Source: Prochlorococcus marinus XMU1406
GTDB taxonomy: Bacteria; Cyanobacteriota; Cyanobacteriia; PCC-6307; Cyanobiaceae
Assembly: GCF_017696055.1 (NCBI RefSeq)
Contig: NZ_JAAORG010000001.1
Location: 496,001 to 560,000 of the forward strand
Length of the DNA: 64,000 nt
Direction of reading: 5' to 3'
Position 1 is the first letter of the stretch, and each line of letters begins with the position of its first letter. The position numbers and the translations under genes were made by a program. The notes under the pieces are model-generated. The model was not told the origin of the DNA and did not search any database. It was given only the letters and a program-made list of their open reading frames with translations. Positions 16,563 through 25,580 of this stretch are shown here, piece by piece.

Positions 16563-17957
16563 TTGCAAGTAACAAATCCTATTTGGGCGGAAGTTCAACA
16601 ATTACTCCAAAAAACTTTAAGTAAGCCTTCATTTGAGACATGGATAAGGCCTGCTAAATTTAACTGTTTTGAAAATGGCATATTGACCTTAATCGCTCCG
16701 AATACATTTTCCAGTGATTGGTTAAGAAAGAATTATTGTGAAACTATTGAAAAAGCTGCAAAAGAAATCTGCGGCCATGATGTAAAAGTTGTTTTTAAAT
16801 CTGAAACAAATATCAACAGCGATTTAACAAATGAAGAGAAACCTAGCGAACAGAACTCTAATCATAAAACAAGATCTTTTTCTAGTGTTAATCAAAATAA
16901 TCCTTCAAAAAATCAATTCAAAAATCCTAATGGTTTAAATTTACGTTACGTATTTAAAAGATTTGTTGTAGGTCCAAATAGTAGGTTGGCTCACGCCGCA
17001 GCTTTAGCCGTTGCTGAATCTCCTGGGAGAGAATTCAATCCATTATTTATTTGTGGTGGAGTCGGTCTTGGGAAGACTCATTTAATGCAAGCAATCGGCC
17101 ATTATCGAGTAGAAATAGATCCAGAAGCAAAAGTTAAATATGTATCCACTGAGACTTTTACTAACGATGTTATTAGTGGTATTCGTAGAGACGGAATGAC
17201 AGCTATTCGAGATAAATATAGAAATGTAGATTTGATTTTAATAGACGATATACAGTTCTTAGAAGGCAAAGAGTATACACAGGAAGAATTCTTCCATACT
17301 TTTAACGCTCTTCACGAATCGGGAAGTCAAATAGTTATTGCAAGTGATAGACCCCCAAATCAATTATCGGGAATTCAAGAGAGATTAATTTCTAGGTTTT
17401 CAATGGGTATGACTGCAGATATTCAACCACCTGACCTCGAGACGAGGACAGCCATTCTTCAGAAAAAGGCAGAACAAGAGAGGATGAGTCTTCCCAGAGA
17501 TTTAATTCAATTTATAGCAGGAAGATTCACTTCGAATATTCGAGAGTTGGAAGGAGCATTTACAAGAGCTGTTGCATTTGCATCAATAACAGGCTTGCCA
17601 ATGACAGTCCAATCAATTGCGCCAATGCTTGATCCGAATAGTGTTGGAGTAGTTGTTACTCCAGCACAAGTTATTAATAAAGTGTCAGATTTCTTTAAAG
17701 TTTCTACTGATGAATTGATTAGTTCAAGTAGGAGAAAACCAGTAAGTCAAGCCAGGCAAATAGGCATGTATCTTATGCGACATGGAACAGATCTAAGCCT
17801 ACCAAGAATTGGAGATGAATTTGGAGGCAAAGACCATACAACGGTTATGTATGCTATTGAACAAGTTGAAAAAAAATTGTCTATAGATCCTAATATTGCA
17901 AGTCAAGTTCAAAAAATAAGGGATTTACTTCAAATAGATTCAAGAAAAAATCTATAG
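16563..17957 (+). CDS. dnaA: Chromosomal replication initiator DnaA
   Basis: DnaA is an AAA+ ATPase that opens the replication origin. The 464-residue product has all four domains. The N-terminal helicase-loading domain spans about 1-85 ([21 protein letters not shown]), with a polar linker at 85-125. The AAA+ core has Walker A GGVGLGKT at 165-172 and Walker [11 protein letters not shown] near 225. The C-terminal DNA-binding domain carries the DHTTVMYA signature near 435. The start is TTG; a stop codon lies in frame just upstream and no ATG is available. dnaN is not adjacent, as in other cyanobacteria. Confidence 0.98.
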   Translation: MQVTNPIWAEVQQLLQKTLSKPSFETWIRPAKFNCFENGILTLIAPNTFSSDWLRKNYCETIEKAAKEICGHDVKVVFKSETNINSDLTNEEKPSEQNSNHKTRSFSSVNQNNPSKNQFKNPNGLNLRYVFKRFVVGPNSRLAHAAALAVAESPGREFNPLFICGGVGLGKTHLMQAIGHYRVEIDPEAKVKYVSTETFTNDVISGIRRDGMTAIRDKYRNVDLILIDDIQFLEGKEYTQEEFFHTFNALHESGSQIVIASDRPPNQLSGIQERLISRFSMGMTADIQPPDLETRTAILQKKAEQERMSLPRDLIQFIAGRFTSNIRELEGAFTRAVAFASITGLPMTVQSIAPMLDPNSVGVVVTPAQVINKVSDFFKVSTDELISSSRRKPVSQARQIGMYLMRHGTDLSLPRIGDEFGGKDHTTVMYAIEQVEKKLSIDPNIASQVQKIRDLLQIDSRKNL

Positions 17958-17965
17958 CTTTACTG

Positions 17966-19195
17966 TTAAATAGAAATAAAATTTCTTGGATCTTGATCAT
18001 ATCTATGCTTGAAAGGTATCTTATCTATTTCATTGATATCACTAAGCGATTCAATTTTATTTAATGATTGCCTTAATAACCTTGCTGAAATAATTGGCAT
18101 ATCTCTTGGAACTGAGATTCTATTTTTTAAGTATTTTAGAGAGATTCCTGAAAGTTTCTTAGGGATTAATACTTCACCTGTGATCATATGGGTCAAAGCT
18201 GATCTCAATGATTCCTCAAAGGATTCTTTATCGTATGGGTTTACTTTTAGTAAATTGTCTTTATGCTTCATAACTCTTTTAAGAGCAAATTTTGCGAAAT
18301 ATTTTGAATCATAATTTTTATTTAATTCATAATTACCTAGACCCTTCCCAGTATCTATTAGCTTAGAGAAAGTAATCTGTTGTTCATTGCTTTCTTTATA
18401 ACATCCTCCCATTTGTGGTGGTAAATCATGAGAATGAGTATGAAAATCTCCTTGAGTGCCTCTATAAGCACTTTTCCCTTCAAAAAGGGTAAGCCAGTTA
18501 TCTATATGACGGTAATTAGATCTTAAATTAAACCCTTTATAATAAATCAATGATGCATTCATTCTCTCCATATAGGGAATAAAAATTATATCTCCAACAC
18601 CAGGTTCTATATCACCAGTATTAGATACTGATGGATCAACAAACCCTGATTTTGATCTGCTTAAGATTTCATCGAGTTTAGAAATTGATTCTTTAAATCT
18701 TTTTTTTCTAAAAGAGTTATCTATAAAATTAAAGCTTTCTCGGCAAAGCCAATTACACCAGGATCTGAAAATTTCTCTTTCTAATTCTCGAATTTTAATA
18801 AGGTGACTAGATGTTATAAAAGATCCAAGTGCTCCAAATTCATTTTCTAAAAAAGCTATGATATCGTCGCTTTCAGTTATAACTTGGCCTTTAAATTCAA
18901 TTGCAGGTAATTTCCCCGATCTGACTTTTTCAAGAAACCAACTTTCTTTTTGACCGTAGCAAAACATATTTATTTTTTTGACTCTGTATGGAATTCTCTT
19001 AAATTCAAGCCATAACCATATCTTCTGACAGTAAGGACACCAAGAATGCCTATCCCTATATAGGGTAACTAATACATCATTTTCACTATGCCCAAATAAT
19101 CTTAAATTTGCGTAAGAATTATTTATACCATTGACTCTATCAAGATCTTCAACTTCAAATTTATTTAAATCATCCCATGTCAAAATCCCATTCAT
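17966..19195 (-). CDS. Glutathione S-transferase / glutaredoxin-like protein
   Basis: The 409-residue protein has a thioredoxin-fold N-terminal domain (about 40-120) with a CPYC active site at residues 53-56. The segments KLPAIEFKGQVITESDDIIAFLE and a helical C-terminal domain follow in GST style (about 130-260). The last 150 residues are an extension outside the usual GST length. The residues suggest glutathione-dependent redox activity, but the substrate is unknown. It is divergent from glutathione reductase across 36 bases, which supports a glutathione role. Confidence 0.85.
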   Translation of the reverse strand: MNGILTWDDLNKFEVEDLDRVNGINNSYANLRLFGHSENDVLVTLYRDRHSWCPYCQKIWLWLEFKRIPYRVKKINMFCYGQKESWFLEKVRSGKLPAIEFKGQVITESDDIIAFLENEFGALGSFITSSHLIKIRELEREIFRSWCNWLCRESFNFIDNSFRKKRFKESISKLDEILSRSKSGFVDPSVSNTGDIEPGVGDIIFIPYMERMNASLIYYKGFNLRSNYRHIDNWLTLFEGKSAYRGTQGDFHTHSHDLPPQMGGCYKESNEQQITFSKLIDTGKGLGNYELNKNYDSKYFAKFALKRVMKHKDNLLKVNPYDKESFEESLRSALTHMITGEVLIPKKLSGISLKYLKNRISVPRDMPIISARLLRQSLNKIESLSDINEIDKIPFKHRYDQDPRNFISI

Positions 19196-19231
19196 TTTTT
19201 GAATTAAAGCTATAAACTAACGTTATAATAA

Positions 19232-20611
19232 TTGATTAAAAAAGTCTTGGAATTTGAATTTGATTTAATTGTTGTTGGCGCTGGATCTGGAGGACTCGCG
19301 GCAGCTAAACGTGCGGCTAGTTATGGAGCAAAAGTGGCAATCATAGAAGTAAACCAAATAGGAGGAACTTGTGTGATAAGGGGATGTGTACCTAAAAAAT
19401 TGATGGTTTATGCGGCTAAAAGTAAAAAAAATATGGATTCTTCTGAAGGATATGGATTAAAAAATGAAGGTATTAATTTTGAATCAAATATTTTATTGAA
19501 GAATGTTAGAGAGGAGGTTTCTAGATTAAGTAATTTACATAGAAATTCTTTAGAAAAAATTAATGTAACTGTTTTTGAGGGATTAGGAAGATTTAAGACT
19601 CAAAATGAATTAGAAATTATTTGTCCAAAAACTGAGAAAATTAAAAATAGAATAAGTTCAAAGAAAATTCTTATTTCAGTTGGAGGTAAACCAAAGAAAT
19701 TGAATATTCCTGGGATAGATTTAGCATGGACTAGTGATGATATTTTTGAATTAGAGAAGTTTCCTAAATCATTATTAATAGTTGGAGGAGGATATATTGC
19801 TTGTGAATTTGCTTCTATTTTTAAGAATTTAGGTATTGAAGTAACACAATTAATTAGAGGTCAACATTTACTTAATGGTTTTGATGAGGATCTTTCTTTA
19901 TGCCTAGAGGAATCACCTACTTTTGCTGACATAAACATAATCTCCAATTCTCAATTAAAGTCTATCAAGAGAGTAAATGGAAATCTGGAATCTTCCTTAG
20001 ACTCAGGTGAGAAACTACTAACTAATAATATCCTTCTTGCTACAGGTAGAGAACCAAATCTTTTACCTTTAAATTTAGATTTTTTAAATTTAAAGATGGA
20101 TGGCCAATATTTAGATGTTGATGAACTTAATCAGACAAGCAACTCAAATATTTTTGCTGTTGGCGATATTATAAATAAACCAAACTTAACTCCAGTAGCA
20201 ATAGAACAAGGGAGAGTTTTTTCAGATAATTTTTTTAATGACCAAAAAAGAAAAGTAAATTATGAGAACATCCCTAAGGCCGTTTTTACTATTCCAGAAA
20301 TTTCATCAGTTGGCTTAAGTGAGAAAAAAGCTATGGAGATTTACTCTGAAAAAAATATAAAAATCTTCAAATGCAAATTTACCCCTATGTCTAATACTTT
20401 TAAAGAGAATAAATCAAAATGTATGTTGAAAATTGTAGTTCATAAGTTAACTGACAAAGTTCTAGGATGTCATATGTTTGGAGAAACATCATCTGAGATT
20501 ATTCAAATGGTATCAATTTCATTAAATGCAGGGATAACAAAAAAAGACTTTGATATTACTATGGCTTTGCATCCGACTATCTCAGAAGAGTTTGTGACTA
20601 TGTATGGCTAA
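19232..20611 (+). CDS. gor: Glutathione reductase
   Basis: This flavoprotein regenerates reduced glutathione with NADPH. The 459-residue product has the FAD motif GAGSGG (residues 16-21), the redox disulfide Cys47/Cys52 in GGTCVIRGCVPKK, and the NAD(P)-binding GGGYIACEFAS (about 184). The second FAD motif is FAVGDI, and the C-terminal HPTISEE contains the catalytic His-Glu pair. The start is TTG at 19232, which places the FAD motif at the expected distance. It is divergent from the GST-like gene. Confidence 0.95.
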   Translation: MIKKVLEFEFDLIVVGAGSGGLAAAKRAASYGAKVAIIEVNQIGGTCVIRGCVPKKLMVYAAKSKKNMDSSEGYGLKNEGINFESNILLKNVREEVSRLSNLHRNSLEKINVTVFEGLGRFKTQNELEIICPKTEKIKNRISSKKILISVGGKPKKLNIPGIDLAWTSDDIFELEKFPKSLLIVGGGYIACEFASIFKNLGIEVTQLIRGQHLLNGFDEDLSLCLEESPTFADINIISNSQLKSIKRVNGNLESSLDSGEKLLTNNILLATGREPNLLPLNLDFLNLKMDGQYLDVDELNQTSNSNIFAVGDIINKPNLTPVAIEQGRVFSDNFFNDQKRKVNYENIPKAVFTIPEISSVGLSEKKAMEIYSEKNIKIFKCKFTPMSNTFKENKSKCMLKIVVHKLTDKVLGCHMFGETSSEIIQMVSISLNAGITKKDFDITMALHPTISEEFVTMYG

Positions 20612-20613
20612 AA

Positions 20614-21693
20614 TTATGAATTAGAAAATTTTAATTTTTCTTGAGCAAATATAATTACTATAATTAGTGAAAAGTAAATAAATAAACCTATCCTTAATTC
20701 AGAAAGATAATTAAATCCATTCAAGAAAAGTATCTTATCGAGAATGTAAAAAATATAAAAATTAATCAAAATAAATCCTTCAATTCTGGTGATTTTCCCT
20801 TTGCTCCAGAAAATCGGCAAGCATGCAAAGGTAGTTAAAACCATAAAAGGTAAGTCAACTTTTATTAGACTTTGTTCAATTACTAAACCTTTAAATCCTG
20901 AAAAAATACTACAACTTCCAAGGATTAGTAGTTGATTGAGCAAATTACTTCCTATTACATTCCCAATCGCAAGATCTGTTTTGCCTTTAAATGCTGCAAT
21001 TATTGAAGTAACTAATTCTGGTAAAGATGTTCCGGTGGCGACGATAGTTAAACCAATAACAATTTCATTTACACCCAAAAGAGTAGCGAGAGTTTGCGAA
21101 CCATTTACTAAAATGTTTGATCCAAGGCTTAAAAGAATTATTCCCAATATTATCTTTAGTAAAATATTAAACTTCCCTTTATAGTTACCTTTAAATTCTT
21201 CTATCTCTGGTTCAGCATCTTTTGTCTCCTCTACTTGCTCATTGATGGTATTAATTTCCCAGATTGTATTTAAAATTAAACAAAATATTAGAAAGACCCC
21301 TGCTTGCAATGTTAATAAGCCTGTTGATGACATAGCCCAAACAGCACAAGAGATAGCCATCAATAGAGGCACATCTCTTCTAACTATTCTGCTTTTTACC
21401 TTAAGAGGTGTTATCAATGAGCTTATACCTAAAACAACGAGAATATTGAAAATATTGCTCCCAATTACATTGCTTGCCGCAAGCGAATCACTGCCTTTTA
21501 AAATTGAACTTAAACTTACCAACAACTCAGGAGAGCTTGTTCCAAGAGAAACTACTGTTAATCCAATTACTATTTGAGGTATTCCTAAAATTAAAGATAA
21601 AAATATGGCCCCTTGAATAAAAAACTCTCCTCCAGCAAAAAGTAGAACTACTCCTAAAATAATTTCTATTATTGGAAATAAAAAATCACTCAT
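20614..21693 (-). CDS. CaCA family cation/Ca2+ antiporter
   Basis: This is an integral membrane exchanger (359 residues, about ten segments) that probably swaps Na+ or H+ for Ca2+. It has the two internal repeats of the family. The alpha-1 motif GLTVVSLGTSSPELLVS is at residues 44-60 and alpha-2 GLTIVATGTSLPELVTS is at 214-230. An acidic cytoplasmic loop (about 150-172, rich in E/D) lies between the halves. It resembles YrbG-type proteins in length. It is convergent with gor, with 2 bases between stops. Confidence 0.93.
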   Translation of the reverse strand: MSDFLFPIIEIILGVVLLFAGGEFFIQGAIFLSLILGIPQIVIGLTVVSLGTSSPELLVSLSSILKGSDSLAASNVIGSNIFNILVVLGISSLITPLKVKSRIVRRDVPLLMAISCAVWAMSSTGLLTLQAGVFLIFCLILNTIWEINTINEQVEETKDAEPEIEEFKGNYKGKFNILLKIILGIILLSLGSNILVNGSQTLATLLGVNEIVIGLTIVATGTSLPELVTSIIAAFKGKTDLAIGNVIGSNLLNQLLILGSCSIFSGFKGLVIEQSLIKVDLPFMVLTTFACLPIFWSKGKITRIEGFILINFYIFYILDKILFLNGFNYLSELRIGLFIYFSLIIVIIFAQEKLKFSNS

Positions 21694-21768
21694 ATTTAGG
21701 CTTTTATTTGGATAATAAAAATTTTCATAATTGGTTTATTACTATCCTCGAATATCTATAATTTATTG

Positions 21769-21795
21769 TCAATTTTAATTTGCTGTTAAAATTGA
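21769..21795 (+). promoter_or_regulatory. Perfect 10-bp stem-loop upstream of pyrC
   Basis: TCAATTTTAA (21769-21778) pairs perfectly with TTAAAATTGA (21786-21795) around the loop TTTGCTG. It ends 16 bases before the pyrC start. The upstream gene points the other way, so this cannot be its terminator. It is a candidate leader hairpin or operator for pyrC. Confidence 0.5.
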
Positions 21796-21811
21796 TTAAA
21801 TAGAAAAAATT

Positions 21812-22861
21812 TTGAAGACTTTAACCATAATAAAACCTGATGATTGGCATTTACATTTAAGAGAAGGTCTTGTATTAAAAAATATTATTCATTTTACTTC
21901 AGAAATTTTTGGAAGAGCGATCGTTATGCCAAATACTAAAACCCCCATTACATCATGTGAAAGCGCTATTTCTTACAAAAAATCTATTGTTGAAGCTTTA
22001 CCAGAAAGTTCTAAATTTGAACCATTAATGACAATGTATCTTACAGATGAGACTGATAAAGGCGAACTAATAAATGGTTTTAAAAATAATGTCTTTTTCG
22101 CAGCAAAATTATATCCTGCTAATGCTACAACAAATTCCAGCCATGGAGTTAGGAAAATAGAAAATCTATATAAGATCTTTGAATCAATGCAAGATTCTGG
22201 AATGCCTCTTTTAATTCATGGGGAAGTTACTGATTCTGAAGTAGATGTATTTGATAGAGAAGAAGTTTTTATAGATAAAGAACTCTCTCAAATAACTAAA
22301 AGATTCCCAAAATTAAAAATCGTTCTAGAACATATAACCACCTCTTATGCAGTGGATTTTGTTCAAGAAAATAATATTGGAGCTACTATCACTCCGCATC
22401 ATTTGCATATAAATAGAAATGCAATGTTTTTTGGAGGCTTAAATAGTGATTTTTACTGCTTACCAGTTGCTAAGAGGGAAAATAATAGACTCGCTTTAAG
22501 GAGAGCTGCAACAAGTGGAAAAGAATGTTTTTTCTTGGGAACTGACTCTGCTCCACATCTTAGAAAGTGGAAGGCTTTTTGCGGATGTGCAGGTATTTTC
22601 AATTCGCCAGTAGCAATAGAAAGCTATTTAACAGTATTCGAAGAGGAAGATGCTCTGGATAATTTTGAAAAGTTTGCAAGTTTGAATGGCCCTAATTTTT
22701 ATAATCTCCCCCCAAATAAAGAAAAATTAAAATTAGTTTCTAAACCTAATAAAATTAAGGAAATTATTGATGTTGTTGAGGAAAAAAATATTGTCGGACA
22801 AATAAAACCATTTCATGCAGGTGAAACTTTACAATGGCAAGTAGAAGGGATATTAAATTAA
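21812..22861 (+). CDS. pyrC: Dihydroorotase (class II)
   Basis: PyrC closes carbamoyl aspartate to dihydroorotate in pyrimidine synthesis. The 349-residue enzyme has the E. coli-type layout. Metal ligands are in DDWHLHLREG (residues 10-19), the lysine to be carboxylated is in FFAAKLYPANATTNSSHG (about 91-108), and later ligands are in LLIHGEV, LEHITT and GTDSAPH. The TTG start is required to include the first metal motif in the normal position. A 10-bp hairpin lies just upstream. Confidence 0.96.
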   Translation: MKTLTIIKPDDWHLHLREGLVLKNIIHFTSEIFGRAIVMPNTKTPITSCESAISYKKSIVEALPESSKFEPLMTMYLTDETDKGELINGFKNNVFFAAKLYPANATTNSSHGVRKIENLYKIFESMQDSGMPLLIHGEVTDSEVDVFDREEVFIDKELSQITKRFPKLKIVLEHITTSYAVDFVQENNIGATITPHHLHINRNAMFFGGLNSDFYCLPVAKRENNRLALRRAATSGKECFFLGTDSAPHLRKWKAFCGCAGIFNSPVAIESYLTVFEEEDALDNFEKFASLNGPNFYNLPPNKEKLKLVSKPNKIKEIIDVVEEKNIVGQIKPFHAGETLQWQVEGILN

Positions 22862-22911
22862 AAAAATTCAATTTAATCTGACAATTAAAAGTGTAAATAT
22901 TCCAATTTTTC

Positions 22912-22941
22912 TTGGTTAAATGTGTTTCTTTCGGCTACGAT
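22912..22941 (+). promoter_or_regulatory. Possible promoter of tRNA-Leu
   Basis: TTGGTT (22912-22917) and TACGAT (22936-22941) are separated by 18 bases and lie 20 bases before the tRNA. They fit a sigma-70-type promoter only loosely. Confidence 0.3.
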
Positions 22942-22961
22942 TGAATAGCGCAAATTACTTC

Positions 22962-23047
22962 GGGAGTGTGGCGGAATTGGTAGACGCGCCGGACTTAAAA
23001 TCCGTCGAGCGATTTAGCTCGTGGGGGTTCAAGTCCCCCCACTCCCA
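22962..23047 (+). tRNA. tRNA-Leu (UAA anticodon)
   Basis: The 86-base gene folds as a class II tRNA. The acceptor stem GGGAGTG (22962-22968) pairs with CACTCCC (23040-23046), and A23047 is the discriminator. The anticodon loop CTTAAAA has anticodon TAA at 22996-22998. The long variable arm CGAGCGATTTAGCTCG is typical of tRNA-Leu, and the T arm reads GGGGGTTCAAGTCCCCC. The 3' CCA is not encoded. The outermost anticodon-stem pair is a C-T mismatch. Confidence 0.97.
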
Positions 23048-23117
23048 TTATTTATTTTTAGTTCTGACGATAACTTCCAATAGTTGTTATGTTTTAACTA
23101 AGCAACCATAAATCACA

Positions 23118-23351
23118 ATGGAAAGTTTTTTCAATAATTCATTCGCCACTTTAATTGCTTATATTGGAATTTTTTCTATCTATTTATTGGTTATTCCATT
23201 ATTACTATTTTACTGGATGAATAATAGATGGAATTTTATGGGCAAATTTGAAAGATTAGGAATTTATGGCCTTGTATTTCTTTTCTTCCCAGGTTTAATT
23301 TTATTTTCTCCATTTTTAAATCTCAGACTAAAAGGAAGTGGTAAAGGGTAA
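23118..23351 (+). CDS. ndhL: NDH-1 subunit L
   Basis: NdhL is a small membrane subunit of the photosynthetic NAD(P)H dehydrogenase-like complex, needed for cyclic electron flow and CO2 uptake. The 77-residue protein has two membrane helices (about 11-33 and 47-66), joined by [16 protein letters not shown], as in other NdhL proteins. It is followed 4 bases later by the DUF3007 gene and then trpA, an order I recall from other cyanobacteria. Confidence 0.93.
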   Translation: MESFFNNSFATLIAYIGIFSIYLLVIPLLLFYWMNNRWNFMGKFERLGIYGLVFLFFPGLILFSPFLNLRLKGSGKG

Positions 23352-23355
23352 ATAA

Positions 23356-23676
23356 TTGACTAAAGGTAAAGTTATACAAATAGGTTTATTTATTTCATTA
23401 ATAGGATTAATTAGTTATAAATTTGCAACGCAAATTGATATCGATAATTTTACATCAACTACTCTCTCAAGTTGTATCTTGATTCTGATTGTTATTACTT
23501 GGGTAGCATCTTATGTTTATAGAGTTGTAAATGGAAAAATGACTTTTATGGAACAAAGGAAGCGTTATAGAAAAGAGTATGAAAAAGTTGTAAATGATAA
23601 ACTAGAAACCAAATTCAATGCATTGTCAAAGGAAGAGCAGCAAAAACTAATGGAAGATTTAGAAAAAAATCCATAA
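23356..23676 (+). CDS. DUF3007 membrane protein
   Basis: The 106-residue protein has two membrane helices (about 6-24 and 37-56) and a charged C-terminal tail (VNGKMTFMEQRKRYRKEYEKV...). It matches the DUF3007 family of cyanobacteria and plastids, of unknown function. The start is TTG, 4 bases after ndhL, which suggests coupled translation. The constant pairing with ndhL hints at a role near NDH-1 or the thylakoid membrane, but that is inference. Confidence 0.85.
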   Translation: MTKGKVIQIGLFISLIGLISYKFATQIDIDNFTSTTLSSCILILIVITWVASYVYRVVNGKMTFMEQRKRYRKEYEKVVNDKLETKFNALSKEEQQKLMEDLEKNP

Positions 23677-23704
23677 ATTTTTCATAGAAAAAAATCCAAA
23701 AATC

Positions 23705-24547
23705 ATGAAAGATAACAAAATGCAAATTATTAAAAATGAATCTTTATCTAAGGTAGATGAGAAGTTTTGTGAGTTAAAAAAAAATAAAAAATTAGCTTTG
23801 ATGCCTTTCATAATGGCTGGGGATCCTAATATTGAAATAACATCTGAGATCTTATTAAAGTTACAAGAAAATGGAGCTGACCTTATTGAATTAGGCATCC
23901 CATATAGTGATCCACTTGCAGACGGACCTGTTATTCAGGTGGCTGCCTCTCGCGCCTTGAAAGCAGGTACTAACTTAAGGAGAGTAATTACACTTTTAGA
24001 GTCTTTAAAAGGTAAATTAAAAATACCTATCATACTTTTTTCATACCTAAATCCTTTACTATGTTTTGGCTTTGAACAGTTTTGTGAGATGGCATCTAAT
24101 GCTGGAGTTTCTGGACTAATAATTCCTGATCTACCTTTAGAGGAGGCTAATGAATTTTCTAAAAAAGTTAGTGACCATTCTATGGATTTGATTTTATTGG
24201 TGGCTCCAACTACTCCCTTTGAAAGAATGAAGAAAATATCCAATAATACAAAGGGCTTTACTTATTTAGTAAGTGTTACAGGTGTCACTGGTGAGAGAAA
24301 CAAAATGGAAAGTAGATTAGAAAATCTTATTGCTAAATTAAAAAGAATAAACTCTAATCCAATTGCTGTTGGTTTTGGGATATCCACCCCTGAACATGTT
24401 AATAGAGTTCGTGAGTGGGGAGCAGATGGAGTAATTATTGGTAGTGCATTTGTAAAACGAATTTCTAGTTCAAGTAAAAAAGATGTTGTTGATCATGTGG
24501 GTGAATTTTGTAAAGATATGCGTTTAGCTGCTGATCAAAAAAAATAA
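23705..24547 (+). CDS. trpA: Tryptophan synthase alpha subunit
   Basis: TrpA cleaves indole-3-glycerol phosphate to indole, which is passed to TrpB. The 280-residue TIM barrel has the catalytic Glu in DLIELGIPYSDPLADGP (about residues 60-76) and the second catalytic Asp in FGFEQFCE/IIPDLPLEEA. The phosphate-binding end is GFGISTPEHV and GVIIGSAFVK. It could also start five codons later (ATG at 23720). It follows ndhL and DUF3007, with no other trp genes nearby. Confidence 0.96.
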   Translation: MKDNKMQIIKNESLSKVDEKFCELKKNKKLALMPFIMAGDPNIEITSEILLKLQENGADLIELGIPYSDPLADGPVIQVAASRALKAGTNLRRVITLLESLKGKLKIPIILFSYLNPLLCFGFEQFCEMASNAGVSGLIIPDLPLEEANEFSKKVSDHSMDLILLVAPTTPFERMKKISNNTKGFTYLVSVTGVTGERNKMESRLENLIAKLKRINSNPIAVGFGISTPEHVNRVREWGADGVIIGSAFVKRISSSSKKDVVDHVGEFCKDMRLAADQKK

Positions 24548-24624
24548 ATATAAAGAGAATATATTGATAAAAAAAACTAATTAGGAATTTAAAAAATTGA
24601 GTATAAGACTTATTTTTATTCTCA

Positions 24625-24981
24625 CTAAGATTCCTCTGTAGGTAATAATCTTATTTGTTTTTTCCCAAGTTTAATTTCAAATTCATCGCCAGCTTTTAAA
24701 TCTAAAAGTGCTGTATATGCTTTCCCAATCAAAAGATTTCCGTTTCCTTGAACTGTTGCGATATAACTTAGTTTTCTTCCGCCTTTGCCAATACCTACAG
24801 CTCCAGAGTCACCAAGATTAACTCCTTTTGCTTCTAGAAGTGCTTCATAAAATGCGGTAAAATTTAGGCGTTCACCCCCATTTTTCTTAGTAGAAACATA
24901 TCCACAAGCTCGAACAAGGTCAGACTTGCTAACATCACCAAGCTCTTTAACTTTTGAAAGAAGATCACTACCAGTGAGCAT
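24625..24981 (-). CDS. Cyanobacterial AbrB-like regulator (cyAbrB)
   Basis: cyAbrB proteins are DNA-binding regulators of carbon and nitrogen balance in cyanobacteria. In this group the AbrB-type domain is C-terminal. The 118-residue protein has the conserved N-terminal half (LTGSDLLSKVKELGDVSKSDLVRACGYVS). It is followed by the basic swapped-hairpin domain (about 62-115: GIGKGGRKLSYIATVQGNGNLLIGKAYT...). It is convergent with trpA. A 13-bp inverted repeat with one bulge overlaps its ribosome-binding region, which suggests feedback control. Confidence 0.92.
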   Translation of the reverse strand: MLTGSDLLSKVKELGDVSKSDLVRACGYVSTKKNGGERLNFTAFYEALLEAKGVNLGDSGAVGIGKGGRKLSYIATVQGNGNLLIGKAYTALLDLKAGDEFEIKLGKKQIRLLPTEES

Positions 24982-24983
24982 AA

Positions 24984-25012
24984 TTAATTAAAAGAAAGTT
25001 CTTCTTAATTAA
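24984..25012 (-). promoter_or_regulatory. Inverted repeat at the cyabrB start
   Basis: TTAATTAA and AAGAA (24984-24996) pair with TTCTT and TTAATTAA (24999-25012), with one bulged C. The element lies 2 bases upstream of the start codon at 24981. In the message it would hide the ribosome-binding region; in DNA it is a symmetric AT-rich site of the kind AbrB proteins can prefer. Confidence 0.5.
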
Positions 25013-25079
25013 GATAGCAATTTGTGTGTAATATATGCAATTATTGAGAATGTATTTACTCTATTATTTATCTTTAAGA

Positions 25080-25349
25080 ATGGAAAAGTTTGTAGTTTTT
25101 GGAAAGTATTGTGAAGATGCAATCATAAAAAGGACTCCATTTCGTGAACAACATCTTAGTAGACTTAAAAAATTAAAAGATCGCGATATTTTAGTTACTT
25201 TAGGACCAACAAAATGTACTAAATATTTGTTTGGAATTTTTCAAGCTAATGATAAAAATGAATTAATTGATTTGATTGAGGAAGATATATATTGGGAAAA
25301 AGGTATATGGACTAATTATGATATTTACCCCTGGATTCAGGCTTTTTAA
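25080..25349 (+). CDS. YCII-related small protein
   Basis: From the ATG at 25080 the product has 89 residues (MEKFVVFGKY...). The frame extends upstream, but that part (MQLLRMYLLYYLSLR) looks untranslated. It has the YCII-family layout: a first strand, then FREQHLSRLKKLKDRDILVTLGP, then IFQANDKNELIDLIEEDIYWEKGIWTNYDI. These ferredoxin-like proteins are often putative hydrolases or dehydratases of unknown substrate. The usual His-Asp pair is not evident, so an enzymatic role is uncertain. Confidence 0.8.
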   Translation: MEKFVVFGKYCEDAIIKRTPFREQHLSRLKKLKDRDILVTLGPTKCTKYLFGIFQANDKNELIDLIEEDIYWEKGIWTNYDIYPWIQAF

Positions 25350-25580
25350 ATATAATTAATAATATTTTTAGTATTTTATATTATTTATAAAAGTAAATTT
25401 ATTTAAAAGAAAGTTTATAAAAATATTTTTTATTTGTAAGTTAATTTTTGATTATGTATAGATATTAAAACGATATTTATTAGTTAAAAGGTTAGTTTAT
25501 AGGAGTGATATATTTCTTTGGAATCTCTTTGTTAACTTAGAAGATTATTTTTTATAAAAAGAGAATGTTTTAGTAAATTT

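Noticed and set aside
20936-21577. Two plus-strand frames opposite the CaCA antiporter
   Set aside because: These are antisense shadows of a clear membrane transporter with both alpha motifs.
22920-23111. Plus-strand frame of 63 codons
   Set aside because: It lies on top of tRNA-Leu and has no protein signature.
25350-25580. 231-base gap after the YCII-like gene
   Set aside because: It is very AT-rich. I found no tRNA, convincing hairpin or frame; it probably holds 3' ends of both neighbours.
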